Shown here: piece by piece, positions 19,321 through 29,924 of the stretch
Layout of the letters: each line of letters begins with the position of its first letter
Numbering within the stretch: the stretch's first letter is position 1
Assembly (NCBI RefSeq): GCF_030272615.1
Contig: NC_081407.1
Span: forward strand, 265,125,074 to 265,189,073
Direction: 5' to 3'
Source: Cryptomeria japonica
Lineage: Eukaryota; Streptophyta; Pinopsida; Cupressales; Cupressaceae
DNA: 64,000 nucleotides
Program-made: the position numbers and the translations under genes
The notes under the pieces: generated by a model
The model's input: the letters and a program-made list of their open reading frames with translations, nothing else
Told to the model about the DNA's origin: nothing
Database searches by the model: none

Positions 19321-21936
19321 ATGAAGGGTAGAGTTTTTCCTAAACAAATCAGTTACAGGAAACTAATGGAGTTTGCAGGAAAAAGGAATTGGAAAAAACG
19401 GTTGCAGGAGGGCAGCCACATGAATAAGGATAGCCACATGAATAAGGATAAGCGAGTTCTCCCTTCGGGTGTACGCATAGCAGGTAGCACAATGGACGCC
19501 ACACAGAAGAGAAAGACACTACAGCAACATGCCGCAAGAGGGAAGAACACATGGACTCCGCAGAATATCACCTTTGAGGGATTGAATGGGTCCGAATGCA
19601 GGAAGTGGTGGTAGGATACACCAGATGATGATTTGGTGAAGAAGAGCCTTCGGAAAGCAGGAGTGGAGTGGGCCATCCGAATGCCTGTGTTCGCTATCCG
19701 TGAGTACGAGGGAGCATTACGGTTCATGGTTGATACCTTTGATAGCCATTCACGGACGAGTACTTTTGAGTACCTTGGGAAGGATATCACGATATCCTTC
19801 AAACCGGCAGATTTCACGAGAGTGTTTGGCATTCCAGGAGTACATGGCAAGAAAGGGGAATGGAAAGCTAAGAAGATGACGCGAGAGGAAAAAGAATATT
19901 GGATTAAACGAGTATCCCGAGACTTGACCACAGCAGAATTGGAGAGCATTGTTGATGCCACGAAGAGCCGTGGGATGCGTAGGTCTTTTGTTGCAGAGGG
20001 CCATTGGCGGTGCATAATGGACGTCCTCAAGAGCAGGTTGACGGGGTCTGGTAGGGCATTGGATATCGCTCTACTGCAGATCATATTGATGAATGAACTT
20101 CTGAATGGCGTTGTGTATGATTGGGCTACATTGTTATCAGAGCGGATGTGCGAGTTCTTGAGGATGGAGCATCGCACGTTTTACATGCCCCACTATGCCA
20201 TCGGATTGTTTCTGGAGGCCACGCGAGAAGTCGCACCGGAGGCAGAATTGGAGATACAGCCGCAGAGACCATTGACTGTAGGTGAGCCTCCTATCATGCA
20301 TTGGAGACACCTTGACATTGGCCATTCTTCCGCGAAACGGAAAAGGATAGTAGAGACCCCCTCGGTAGAACCTGATAGTGGAAGAGAGACTTCCAGCAGC
20401 GAAGAGGCTTCGGAGGAAGAGGATTCGGCGAAGGATAGTAGCAGTAGGGCGACAGAAGAGGGGAGGATGGAGCCCGCGGGGGAGCGAGTCTTGTTTGCGC
20501 CACCCTCACTACCACTTGGCACACTTGTGAGGTCATCGGCGGGAGTGGGAGGCACGTCGATTCCAACTTTTGGGGAGGGCCGCACGCCCGTTGCACTTGG
20601 GCCCATGCAGCAGGTGGCATCACCTTCCATCGTACCACCTCCGCAGTCTAGTGCGCCACCCGCGGGACCGTCTTCGGCCATAGAGGCACATACAGAAGGC
20701 ATGGCAGAGTCGTGTGGATCACCGCAGCAAGTAGTGGCAGAGGAGGAGCACAGGGAGGTGGTCCACGCAGAGCCTCAGGTGCGGTTGGACGTTGTGGGAT
20801 CCGAGGCAGTAGTAATTGTGTCTGCCTCTTTGTTGGAGGAGCCCCTGGATAGACACACTTTAGAGGTGGAGAGAGGCCTGGAGGTGTTGAGTACAGATCC
20901 ATCGGTGGTGGCTATGGGGAGTTGGCTGACCCGGCGATTTCAGATGACGGTGATGCCACCAGTAGGAGCTGCTGTATTCTCACCTCGGCGAGAGCCTCTG
21001 ACGGAGGTGGTAGACTTGGAGGATTCATCGGGTGAGACACCGGTACCAGCAGTAGGGCATGAGATAGGAGAAGTCGTCCCTGCTATCCAGGAGCAGGCGG
21101 GGGTAGAGGAGACACCTTTGTGCCAGCAGGATGCAGCAGTTTTGGTCCCACTCGAGCCTCCTGCACCTATATCGGGGTCCCAGCCTTTGGGGCAGGATGG
21201 GGAGGACATTGAGGCTTACTTAGCAGATATGGTGACGAGGGGTCGGCGAGTGGTGGCAACGGCTCAGACGCGAGCTTTGCAGCAGGTTGTGGAGGAATTA
21301 GAGCAAGTCCTCCAGTTTATGCGGGTAGGCTGTTCGACAGCTTTTGCTACATGCTTTGAGTCACAAGGGTGGCCAGCTATTCAGATAGATGCAATGCTCG
21401 AGGCTTGGAGTGTGCCTCAGCCCGTCGTGGAGAGTAGGGTGACTACTCTCGTCCGACAGATTGAGCAGGTTTACAGGGATGCCTACTATGCATTGCGGCA
21501 GACGCAGCATGAGTCCGCGGTCCGCGAGGCTGCTTGTGTAGAGATAGAGAGAGATCTCGCCAGACAGCAGACTTTGTGGGCAGCCGAGAGGACGCAGTTG
21601 TTAGCACAGCTTGAGACAGCCCGTGCAGAGAAGGTTGCGGTTGACATCCGCCTGTCGGAGGAGCAGAGTGCGCGGAGCCTTGTGCAACAGGAGCTGGATG
21701 CTGTTACTGTAGAGCAGGGTTTGTTGCAGACTCAGTTGGTCGGTATGACAGAGTCCGCGGATACCAAGGAGAAGGAGTTGCTGGAAGCTGCGCATATGGT
21801 GAAGACGGCTTTAGAGAAGGTGTTGGTGGCGGAGCGGGATGTGGCAGCACGCACTCAGCAGGTTTATGACCTCCGCGCCCGCCTGGCGGCCCAGACACCA
21901 GCATCCCAGCCTTCGACTTCAGGGACGCTTCCTTAG
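19321..21936 (+). pseudogene. Large accessory ORF downstream of pol (about 870 codons, one stop)
   Basis: From ATG 19321 to TAG 21934, one frame interrupted by TAG 19612 (probably from TGG). Residues 98 to about 330 form a globular part with MPVFAIREYEGALRFMV, FKPADFTRVFGIPG and ALDIALLQIILMNELLNG, reminiscent of the 'putative plant transposon protein' domains in accessory ORFs of plant Ty3 elements; this match is from pattern only. A Ser/Glu-rich acidic stretch follows (20380-20460), then a long Pro/Ala/Val/Glu-rich region, and the last 200 residues are a Gln/Glu/Ala/Leu-rich coiled coil. No signal peptide or membrane segment is seen, so it is not env-like. Sense orientation distinguishes it from the antisense ORF of Grande elements. 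Function unknown. Confidence 0.8.
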
Positions 21937-22010
21937 CACCCTCCTTGACTTTGTTTTGGGGGTATATATGCATTGTCTCCATTTTGTTGTTAGTCGTCGG
22001 AGACGACTTC

Positions 22011-22026
22011 TTTTTGGGGGGGATGA
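22011..22026 (+). promoter_or_regulatory. Polypurine tract of the Tat-like element
   Basis: TTTTTGGGGGGGATGA directly precedes the 3' LTR, the usual plus-strand primer. Confidence 0.8.
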
Positions 22027-22304
22027 TGTTATCGGAAAATATGTATCGTTTAGTAATGTTAATTATTGATAGTCAGTTAGCCGACTGGTAGGTAGTTGGG
22101 GTCGCGACGGTTGTGTCGCACCCCTTCGGCTGTCATATATTGTACCACCTCCGGGTGTTGGAGGACATGTAATATGGACGACAGATTATAATATGAACAT
22201 CTTTTGACATTAATGGAAAGCTTATTCTGGTACTTCCTTTATAATTGCATTGTGCATTGCTATTCAATTTCTATATTCTTCCTGTTTACCCAGTGAGGTA
22301 AACA
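22027..22304 (+). repeat. 3' LTR of the Tat-like element
   Basis: 278 bp, seven differences from the 5' LTR, six of them transitions. It is followed by the TCCTA target duplication. Confidence 0.95.
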
Positions 22305-22436
22305 TCCTACACATATTATCTTAATGTGACACAAACACCCAAGTGTCTCGTACCCAAACTACTATGAAATGCATTTCCTAAGTAAACTTAAGTAAGGTGT
22401 AATAATATCCAAAATGAATAAATATTTACACCAACA

Positions 22437-22447
22437 CCCCCCCTTAA
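22437..22447 (-). promoter_or_regulatory. Polypurine tract of the gag-only copia element
   Basis: On the minus strand TTAAGGGGGGG runs straight into the LTR start TGTTGGTG. Its position fixes the element's orientation as minus. Confidence 0.75.
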
Positions 22448-22659
22448 GTGCAACTTCGGGGAATGCACTAAAGTCTACAATGCAACTAAGCAATGCAAGG
22501 TGGGTCCTGGCTACGAGGCCACGTTAGGTACCCATGTACAAATGCAAATGCATGAAAACCAATGCAAGGAAATCTCTCACAAAGTGGGGAAAGAGAGAAA
22601 AACCCAATGGGAAAAAACCCTCCCCCAAAAGAGAGATGAAAACTAGATACAAAGAACTC

Positions 22660-23880
22660 TCATAGAAGTATGTGAAGGACAAAACCCCATGTGAGGAAAA
22701 ATTCCCCCCCATATGAGAGAAGAAGAAGAGAGACTAGGAATCCCCCCCTCAATCTGGAATCTGCACCAATGATATAAGCTTGAAGATGAATGAAGAAACT
22801 GCTCCATGAACGTCTAACAACATTCCTCCCCTTAGGAAGAAACAAAACCAAAGGTGTATCCATGAAGTCTCCCCAACCATGAAGGGAAGATGAAGCAAAA
22901 ATGCTCATGATGAAAGGAATCTTTGAAAACTGCTCAAGTGTCCCCATGTCGATGCTGAAAGGTACCCCCTCCAAAGGTGGTAAACTGTGCCACACTGCTG
23001 AAAAAGGCACTTCAAGATCTAGTGGAGATGAATGTAGAACAATATCCAAAGACTCATATGTCTCCTCAAAAGATAAAGAGACCTCCTCCAAGTGTTGTAC
23101 AAAAGTATCCACAATCATGTCAACCTCTAAAGATTGATCATGTAGAGAATGCACAAGAGGGTCAGAGTGATCCCTCACAACAATCAAAGAAGGATCATCT
23201 TCATCAAAGAGAAGATGAATGTCATCAATGGTGTCTCCCAAATTTGCAATGTAGGAGTCCACAAACAAACCTGCAATGCCTATCAAGTAGGCATCCCAAT
23301 CAACTGAAGCTGGAAGACATGAAATATCTTGTTGCACTGAATCATAAGAAGGCAAAACTGTCGCACTAGCTGCATCATCAGGTGCAATAGGTGGTGTGAT
23401 ATCAATAGAAGGAGATGAAATGCAAGGCTCAAGAACGGGGTCACATGTGAGAATCCCCAAGTTTAAATGCCCATAGTTCTCCTCAAAATCTGAATCATCA
23501 ACATAGGAAGAACCAACCTTATCAATAGGACCAAAATCTGAAAAAGAGTACAACCGAGATGCATGATCAACCACCCCAGTCGCAATGATAGCTCCACTCT
23601 CCAAGTCTCTAATGATAACTGAGTCAGGTGTAAACTCCACAACTTTCTTAGTTGCCCCATGTGTGATTTGATAGATGGAAAGAAGATTATTTGTCAAGTG
23701 GGGTACACACAACACATCATTGAAGGAGTTATCCCCAATGGCAATAGATCCTTTCCCAATCACATCCATGTATGTATGATTGCCCATCAAAATCTGCGGC
23801 ATGTGGCAAGGCTTAAATATAGAAAACATAGAGACTGCGAAGATGTCATATGATGAGAAGCCCTCAAATCTAGAAGCCAT
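22660..23880 (-). pseudogene. Protease remnant fused to a long acidic ORF of unknown function
   Basis: The first 120 or so residues continue a copia protease: FSIFKPCHMPQILMGNHTYM, IGDNSFNDVLCVPHLTNNLL and IRDLESGAIIATG. The remaining 280 residues are Asp/Ser/Leu-rich (for example DDIHLLFDEDDPSLIVVRDH) and match no integrase or RT motif I know. The frame is offset from gag; a one-base slip near 23790-23850 separates them. The whole stretch is open, which is notable in an element with 3% LTR divergence. The gene could be a chimera in which foreign sequence replaced integrase and RT. Confidence 0.65.
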
Positions 23881-24881
23881 CTCCCTGAATCATGACTTGT
23901 AGTAGCACAAAGAGCTTGTCCCTTTCCTTTATCTGTCCCAAAAAAGTGATCCTTTCCTTTATCCTTGGAAGAAGAAGCCGATGTAGACATTCTAGAAGGT
24001 AGGTTGATTCTATTCTTCTCAAGAAGATTCTTCAATTCATCAATATCCTTCTTATAACAATGATGTTCATCATGTCCCGACTTCTTGCAATATCCACAAA
24101 AAAGATTGTCCTTATATGATTTCCTCTTAGGTGAGAATGGTGTATCACCTTGTTGTGGAGAGGAAGATTGTGCTCCATCTTGTTGTGGTTTTGACTTAAG
24201 TTGCTTTTGATTCTTGCCTTTTCCTTGATTACTTTGATTCCCTTTGTTAGCCACCAAAGCTTGTGACTTTAAAGATTTGAGAATCCCCATTGTGGTCAAC
24301 TTATATTGCTCAAGTATTAACATCTCTGTGAATGAATCAAATGAGGGAGAAGTGTATGAGGAACCTTGAGCTAACCTATGGGTGTGAAAGCTAGATACAA
24401 AGGCTGCATACTCTGAAGGAAGCTTGTCCAACAAGTTATAAACCAATTGAGCATCCTTTTTGTCAATTCCACAATCCTTTAGCTTTGCTCTTAGCTCAGT
24501 TGCTTTTGTGACATAATCTTGGATTGTATCAAAATCCTTGGGATCCAAAGTTGTGAGTTCACTATCAAGCTTGTAGCCCTTAATCTCATCAACTTGACCA
24601 TACAATTTTTGAAAAATATCCCAAGCCTCTTTAATTGTTGTACACTTATCAATGTGAAAAATGAGGTCATCTGATACATACTTTCTAAGAGTTCCAAGTG
24701 TCATAACATTTTTAGTAAGCCATTCAATTTGAGCATTAGGATCAGCCTTAGGATCAAGTGGTGCTGTAATAGATTCATTTACATAATGAATGAGTCCTTT
24801 TTCCATTAGTTTACTCCATGCCTTAATCTTCCATGATGCATAATTATGAAGAGTTAAAAGTGGAAATTTAGGAGAACCCAT
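23787..24881 (-). pseudogene. Copia gag with zinc knuckle and disrupted protease start
   Basis: The chosen start is the ATG at 24881 (MGSPKFPLLTLHNYASWKIK); the open frame extends upstream to 24929, but this one begins the conserved gag domain. Gag motifs: NYASWKIKAWSKLMEKGL, KEAWDIFQKLYGQ and YNLLDKLPSEYAAFVSS. A CCHC knuckle, CGYCKKSGHDEHHC, lies near residue 275. The C-terminus reaches the protease segment WLLDLRASHHM, where D-S-G-A-S-H-H is expected; the active site is therefore mutated. The frame then shifts relative to 22660-23880. Gag itself is complete and could be made. Confidence 0.85.
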
Positions 24882-24929
24882 AGCACCAAAATGAAAAAAC
24901 ACAAGATAAAGAGAGACACAATCACACAA

Positions 24930-25687
24930 GACACCCCCTCAAAATACTCAATCAAGAAACACCCCCAAAATGGTGATTTTAGCACTTTATACAATGGGCC
25001 ACTTGCAAAACAAGGCAAAGTGGACTTCTGATTTCAATTTACAACTTCTCAAAATGAGATCTAAGAGACTTCAACAAATACTGCTAGTGATCTAAATTGA
25101 GATCCAAGCAAAATGCAAGTACCAAAAATGCCAAAAATGGCCAAATACTGAAAGTACAATTTCTACTTAAAATTATTGCAAACAGATGGCATATTATGAA
25201 AGTAGATGAAAAAATATGCACTTTCAAAAAAAAGGCACCTGAAAAGGAGTCCATATGAGCCCAAACGAAGCCTCCAAAGTTGTAAAAATCGGGATTTCGT
25301 GATTTCCGAAAAACCTATATTCGAAAATCAGAAAACTTCTGCACCACTATACAGATCATGAAATTCTACCCCAAAACAAAAAAAATTGCTCGGAAAAACG
25401 AGTCCGGATGAGTGAGATATCGCTATTTGAAAATTGTCTGCAAAATTATAATTTTTGGAAAATTTCCGCCGCAGCGTCAAACTTCAAATGCCTCTAGATT
25501 TGGCCTCCGAAGCCCGATTTGGATGAAACAAAAGACAAAACTGACTTTCTTGGTCGTCCTCAATCCAATGGTAACCTCAGATTTGACCCATCAAGCTTCA
25601 ATAATAACCTGCAATAGAAAACTCCAAAATACACAACCCCAAATAGCATCAAATTTCTTTCAATTAGCAAACCAATGACACTCTAAT
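24930..25687 (-). other. Untranslated leader of the gag-only copia element
   Basis: About 750 bp between primer site and gag. No open frame with recognisable content. Confidence 0.6.
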
Positions 25688-25700
25688 GGCTCTGATACCA
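25688..25700 (-). promoter_or_regulatory. Primer binding site, tRNA-Met type
   Basis: The minus strand reads TGGTATCAGAGCC directly after the 5' LTR end, a full match to the plant initiator tRNA-Met primer site. A near copy (TGGTATCAAAGC) lies 28 bp inside the LTR. Confidence 0.9.
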
Positions 25701-26190
25701 TGTGAGACATGGACAAGCTTTGATACCATGTGAGATTTTGCCAAGATCAAGAGGCAATGGAAAGCATAAATAAGAGAGAACAAAATATATGATAAGAATA
25801 AACTGTATTCTATCAAGAGAAAATACTGATCAACTGGATCATTAATCGATATATACAATGAATATGAGCCTGCTTATATAGGCAAGGCTATATGGATATG
25901 TGAGCACATAAACATGACATGTGGCTCAATAAGAAACAAGGGTAGGTAGGAAATAGGTGTGGGTAGGTAGGAGGAACAATATAATATTCCACATGAGGTG
26001 GATCACCCATTGAATGTGGAGTGTAACAACAAGATCACACCATAAAAGGTGAAAATTCTCCTACACACATTATCCCAATGTGGCACAAACACCCAAGTGT
26101 CTTATACCCAAACTACTATGAAATGCATTTCCTAAGTAAACTTAAGTAAGGTGTAATAATATCCAAAATGAATAAATATTTACACCAACA
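25701..26190 (-). repeat. 5' LTR of the gag-only copia element
   Basis: 490 bp, TG...CA on the minus strand, flanked on the right by AAATT (26191-26195). TATA-like sequence occurs in GCTTATATAGGC (25872-25883), which reads GCCTATATAAGC on the element strand. Confidence 0.93.
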
Positions 26191-26424
26191 AAATTCAACA
26201 AAGGAAAAATCCGAAAAAAAAAAAATTCGGATAAAATTCGCCTTATATAATTTTGTTTATTTTTAAATATATGTATACTTATAATAAATTATCAAAATAG
26301 CTTAACATTGCTAAATAGATTTGAAGTCATTATAAAAAGATGGCACATTTATAAAATATAAACCATAATAAACTTAGGAATTTCAGTTATGCTAGTGATC
26401 ATATATGATATGCCTAATACAATG

Positions 26425-27258
26425 TGTAAGGGGCTGCTGGAGTCAGTAGGCTTCTGGGGTGATAAGTCCCTTCTGATTCTCATCAGGTGGAAGTTGTGGT
26501 GATTGACAAACGGTTAATGCCAAGCTACAGTTGTGTGAGAACTGGACGAAAAACTTATATAGGGGGAAGCAGAGTACCCCACCGTTCACGAGAGAAGATT
26601 TCTACAGTGTGCTTTACTTTCCTAGGCGAAGGTTCATGGTGGAGAAATCCAAGGAGGACCAAAACAACATTCCAGCGAGCAAGGGTGTTCAGAGCGATTG
26701 CAAAGCAGAGGTGAAGTAGAAGCAGCAGCAGAGAAGTAGTGAGACTTGGAGTCCCCGTTCAGGGAGGGGGCCTGGGTCGTGTACTGGGTAAGTCGTCGCG
26801 GGCTCACGAGAGAGTAAGTGGTGCGCTAGGTTGAGTTCCGAAGGAGACAGGCTCTTTGTGGATCGGGAGTCTATGTGAGAAGCTACAGCCAGGGGCGAGG
26901 TGCTGTGGTATCTATACCGGTGTTTCAAGAGTGGACGTAGATCCAGGGGCGGGAACTTGTAATCGGGTGCTTGGGAAGTACTCGGGGTAGTGACCAACGA
27001 CATAGTTGGAATTGTTTGTAGACTGGGCCAGGGGCCTTTTCTTTAGATCAATAAAGCTATCTTATTGCCCCAACATTGTGTTCATTGTGTAAGGATTCCA
27101 CTGTGCAAGTTTGTACGTGTTGTGCAAGTGTGTGTGTGCAGGTTCTGGAGCTTGGGAGTGCTTATAGGCGTAGTCCAAGTTCTTGGAAGTGCTTGGATCT
27201 CATAGACAAGTATCTAAAAGATCGTCGGTGCTGCACGAGTAAATCTAGCCCCGTGACA
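26425..27258 (+). mobile_element. Solo LTR (834 bp) with CAATG target duplication
   Basis: Begins TGTAAGGGGCTG and ends CTAGCCCCGTGACA; the ends are imperfect inverted repeats (TGTAAGGGGCT versus TGTCACGGGGCT). CAATG flanks it at 26420-26424 and 27259-27263. A TATA-like ACTTATATAGGGG (26552-26564) and a poly(A) signal AATAAAG (27049) are on the plus strand. No coding region or primer site is inside. Family not identified. Confidence 0.85.
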
Positions 27259-27639
27259 CAATGTATAGCGGAATCCCTTTTGAACCTGCAGAAGGAAGTG
27301 CACTTGACACCTGCATTTCTCTAAGAAATTTTTTACTAGGTGATAGTTCAATGTCGCTTTGCAAGTTATCATTTTCTATCTGGCCTTTATATAGCCACAG
27401 CCGGGGACCATGTTGAATTGAATCTTAGCCTACAGGAAATCACCCTCTTATTCTAGGAACTTGCCATTTCTTTTATATAAAAAAGTGTCATTGTATTGGA
27501 TTACTTTATTTCACATTTGTAGTTTTTGTAAAAGTTATTCTGCCATCTGCCCACTTTTTAGCAGAATATTTTTATGGCCGAATTTGAACAATTTTTTTAT
27601 AAAAGTTTGAAATTCGATAAAATTCGAACCTCATCCATG

Positions 27640-28200
27640 AAAATCGCCATATTCTGTGACTTAGCTCAGAAGGATGATTGGCAATTTCTTCTGTGGAAGG
27701 AATTTGGACTGTGAAATGCATCCTGGAAACCATGCTTGGGGAGCAAACTCCGACTTGGGAGAATGAAATGGAATTCTTTATCAAAACTCGGACCTCAGAT
27801 ATTTACATGGAATCTGATCTTTTGAAACTTTGGGTTAGGGAACATGATTAAGATTTTAGATCATGAAAACTTAGCATTTATCTTGGCAACTGAATTGCAA
27901 ATTTGGACCTTGGAAGCTAATTGGGAATCTCAGCTTTTGAAATGCATTTAGGAAGTTTGCCTTGAAACTTGGTGCTTGAATCATCAAATGGAACTTCTGT
28001 TTGAAACTCTGAATTGAAACAGCAGAGTAGAAACTCGGACTGTGGAAGATAACATGGAAGATGCAATGGACAGCAAATTCGGTCTTTAGAATGATGTTTG
28101 AAGCTTGGATGCTAGAAGGAGATTTGGATCTTGGAAGGCATCATGAAATTCTGTTCTTCAAATTCGGACCTTGGAAGGGAGGAGGGAAACTTGGACTTGG
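27640..28200 (+). repeat. Diverged GGAA/GGAC quasi-repeat
   Basis: Irregularly spaced words recur: CTTGGAAGCTAA, TTTGGACC, ACTCGGAC, TGGAAGATAACATGGAAG, TTGAAACTTGG, AATTCGGACCTTGGAAG. Similar text occurs at 11340-11639 and 32280-32480. No fixed period could be found by eye. Confidence 0.5.
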
Positions 28201-28924
28201 GAACATAGCGTTAATGTTGTAACTACAGGAGACATCATTTCCTGCAATGACAGTAAGGTTCGTCTCGCTGTTTGCATTCTTCCTCAGTTCGTGATTTTGC
28301 TCGACCTTCTGAGCTCCTTGATTGTTGCTGTTTATTTTATTTGCTTCCTAGTTGATGGATATGTTTTGGTTCTTGGTAATATCTGTCACCGCCCCTCTTG
28401 CTTGTGCACTTATGGACGCATTACGTTGCCAGCAGTTCATCTTCGTTGCTGTTCATATTTTCTCCGAGAAGAAATTCATTCGTGGATCTATCTTCAAGAC
28501 CACCGTCGGTGCGAGCCTTGCTTGGTATCGTCGTCTTTATGATAAGTGTCGGTGCGGGAGGAGTTACATTTGTTGTGTAACTGTCACCGTGCATTTGAAG
28601 TTATTTTCCTCCGCATTCCTCCGTCTCGCTTCTTGATTCTTTTCGGGCGCTTATTCTTGAAGAAAAGAAAGTGCTACCATATTGTATTCCTTATGTAGCG
28701 GAATTCTTTAAAGGAAAGTTAATTTATTTCCTTTGGTGATTAGTCGTGGTGAAGAGATTTGAAGGCAATTATCTTCAGCAGCTATCTTGTATTCTTCTGT
28801 CTTTCATATAATCTTTATGTGTATGGTTGATGTGCAATTGATATTCATTGTAAAAGAAGTTATATGCTGCAGGCGTGATATAAGTTTTTTTTGAAGTTAT
28901 ATGCTGTTGATTGTTAAAGTGATA

Positions 28925-29060
28925 ACAATCATTTTTGTTAAGCATATCAGCTTTGTATCAGTTCTGTGCCAATAAAGATCAATTTTGGTGTGGCTGGGTT
29001 TTTCACCCTCAGGTGGAGGGTTTTCCTAGGATAAGTTTTTGTGTTCTGTGTTCTTGTGTA
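28925..29060 (+). repeat. Copia LTR R/U5-like fragment
   Basis: A poly(A) signal, CCAATAAAG, near 28969 is followed by GGGTTTTTCACCCTCAGG and GGGTTTTCCTAGGATAAG. Paired GGTTTTTC/GGGTTTTCC motifs just after the poly(A) signal are typical of plant copia LTRs, and a similar pair is in the LTR at 58669-58705. Ends were not found. Confidence 0.35.
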
Positions 29061-29924
29061 AATCCTTGTTTCAGATTTCTGAGTTTTTTTTGTCTATCTG
29101 GTTCTAAATTTAACACAGAAGCATTAATTGTTTGGGGAATTAATGGCAAACCAAATGTATAAGATTTTTTGAAAAAATCAGGAAAAAATCTGGAAAAAAG
29201 TCGGATTTATAAAAAAATGTAAATTTTTTGAAGAAAAACAGTAAAAAAAACTACTTCTAAAAAAATATTTAACAGCATTTCTATAGCATAGAGACATTGT
29301 AAGCAAATAAAATAGAGACTTCAACACATGAATTGTAGAAAATAGATTTTTGTTGTTTATATTCATATCGCTGATTACATTGCACAAAACATCTCTTTCT
29401 GATTGTGCTCAACTTTGGTGAAACTAGAAAGGTATCAAGCAATATTATACAATATCAATATCTTAGTCTTATAGGTATTGGATGTATTTGGGTTTAGAAG
29501 CTCCTGGTTTGATAGTCAAATGTACAAAGAAGTGGGCACATAATATAGATTAAAATATGGAAAGAGCCACAAAACTTGTACGAATGGTGACACCGTACTT
29601 TTGTTAAATGTGCTCGAAGATGGAGATATTATATTCAGTATAAATGAGGTGTAAAATTGCTACATGTTATACATAGGGTATTGGGCGCAACCTAATTTAG
29701 CTGAACCAAACTTTGCTATGATTTGATTCAATCTAAGCTTGCAAGGACGAGGATTCACTTGAAGAAAACTTGAATAATTGTAACCAATATTTGCTGGTCA
29801 AGATATAGTCTTTAGACTAGTTCCTCCACATATGGATAACAAGTAAAGACATTAGATCTAAGAAAGGATGTAATCTAATTTGATTTTCAATGTTTATTTG
29901 TTTTAATAAATTTCTATGTTATGG

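Larger units (their letters stand above)
12003..22304 (+). mobile_element. Tat/Ogre-like Ty3/gypsy retrotransposon (10.3 kb) with captured RRM and accessory ORF
   Basis: Identical-length 278-bp LTRs (12003-12280 and 22027-22304) differ at 7 positions (97.5% identity), and TCCTA target duplications flank them. The primer site TGGCGCCGTTGCCG is the tRNA-Asp-like type typical of Tat/Athila elements. Order: small ORF1, gag with four knuckles, pol (PR-RT-RH-IN), A-rich tract, GC-rich tandem repeats, an RRM fragment, a large accessory ORF, polypurine tract. Integrase follows RNase H, the Ty3 order. Several nonsense codons make this copy defective despite its youth. It is the youngest clearly dated layer here, because it lies inside the LTR of another element. 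Confidence 0.95.
11640..22436 (-). repeat. 3' LTR of the gag-only copia element, interrupted
   Basis: Two parts, 11640-12002 and 22310-22436, together match 25701-26190 end to end at about 97%. The break holds the Tat-like element with target duplication TCCTA (11998-12002 and 22305-22309). Confidence 0.92.
11640..26190 (-). mobile_element. Non-autonomous copia-type element with gag but no RT or integrase
   Basis: Minus-strand element with perfect 5-bp target duplications AAATT at 11635-11639 and 26191-26195. The 490-bp LTRs begin TGTTGGTGTAAATA and end CATGTCTCACA on the minus strand. The 5' LTR is at 25701-26190. The 3' LTR is split by the 10.3-kb Tat element (11640-12002 plus 22310-22436). 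The LTR copies differ at about 15 of 490 positions. The internal part (22437-25700, about 3.3 kb) has a primer site, gag with a zinc knuckle, a protease remnant, an unrecognised acidic frame and a polypurine tract. No integrase, RT or RNase H motif is present. Without the insertion it is about 4.2 kb, matching the TR-GAG class. Confidence 0.9.
27264..29920. other. Gene-free region with degenerate repeats
   Basis: No supportable gene. Bases 27640-28200 are a loose quasi-repeat. Bases 28925-29060 look like part of a copia LTR (see the separate entry). Short open frames at 28171-28636 in three frames overlap without motifs. Confidence 0.5.

Noticed and set aside
19321-21936. Accessory ORF as an envelope gene
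   Set aside because: No signal peptide, transmembrane helix or cleavage motif can be seen.
28171-28636. Overlapping open frames in three plus-strand frames
   Set aside because: No motif, no splice or codon support, and the three frames compete; chance openness is likelier than a gene.
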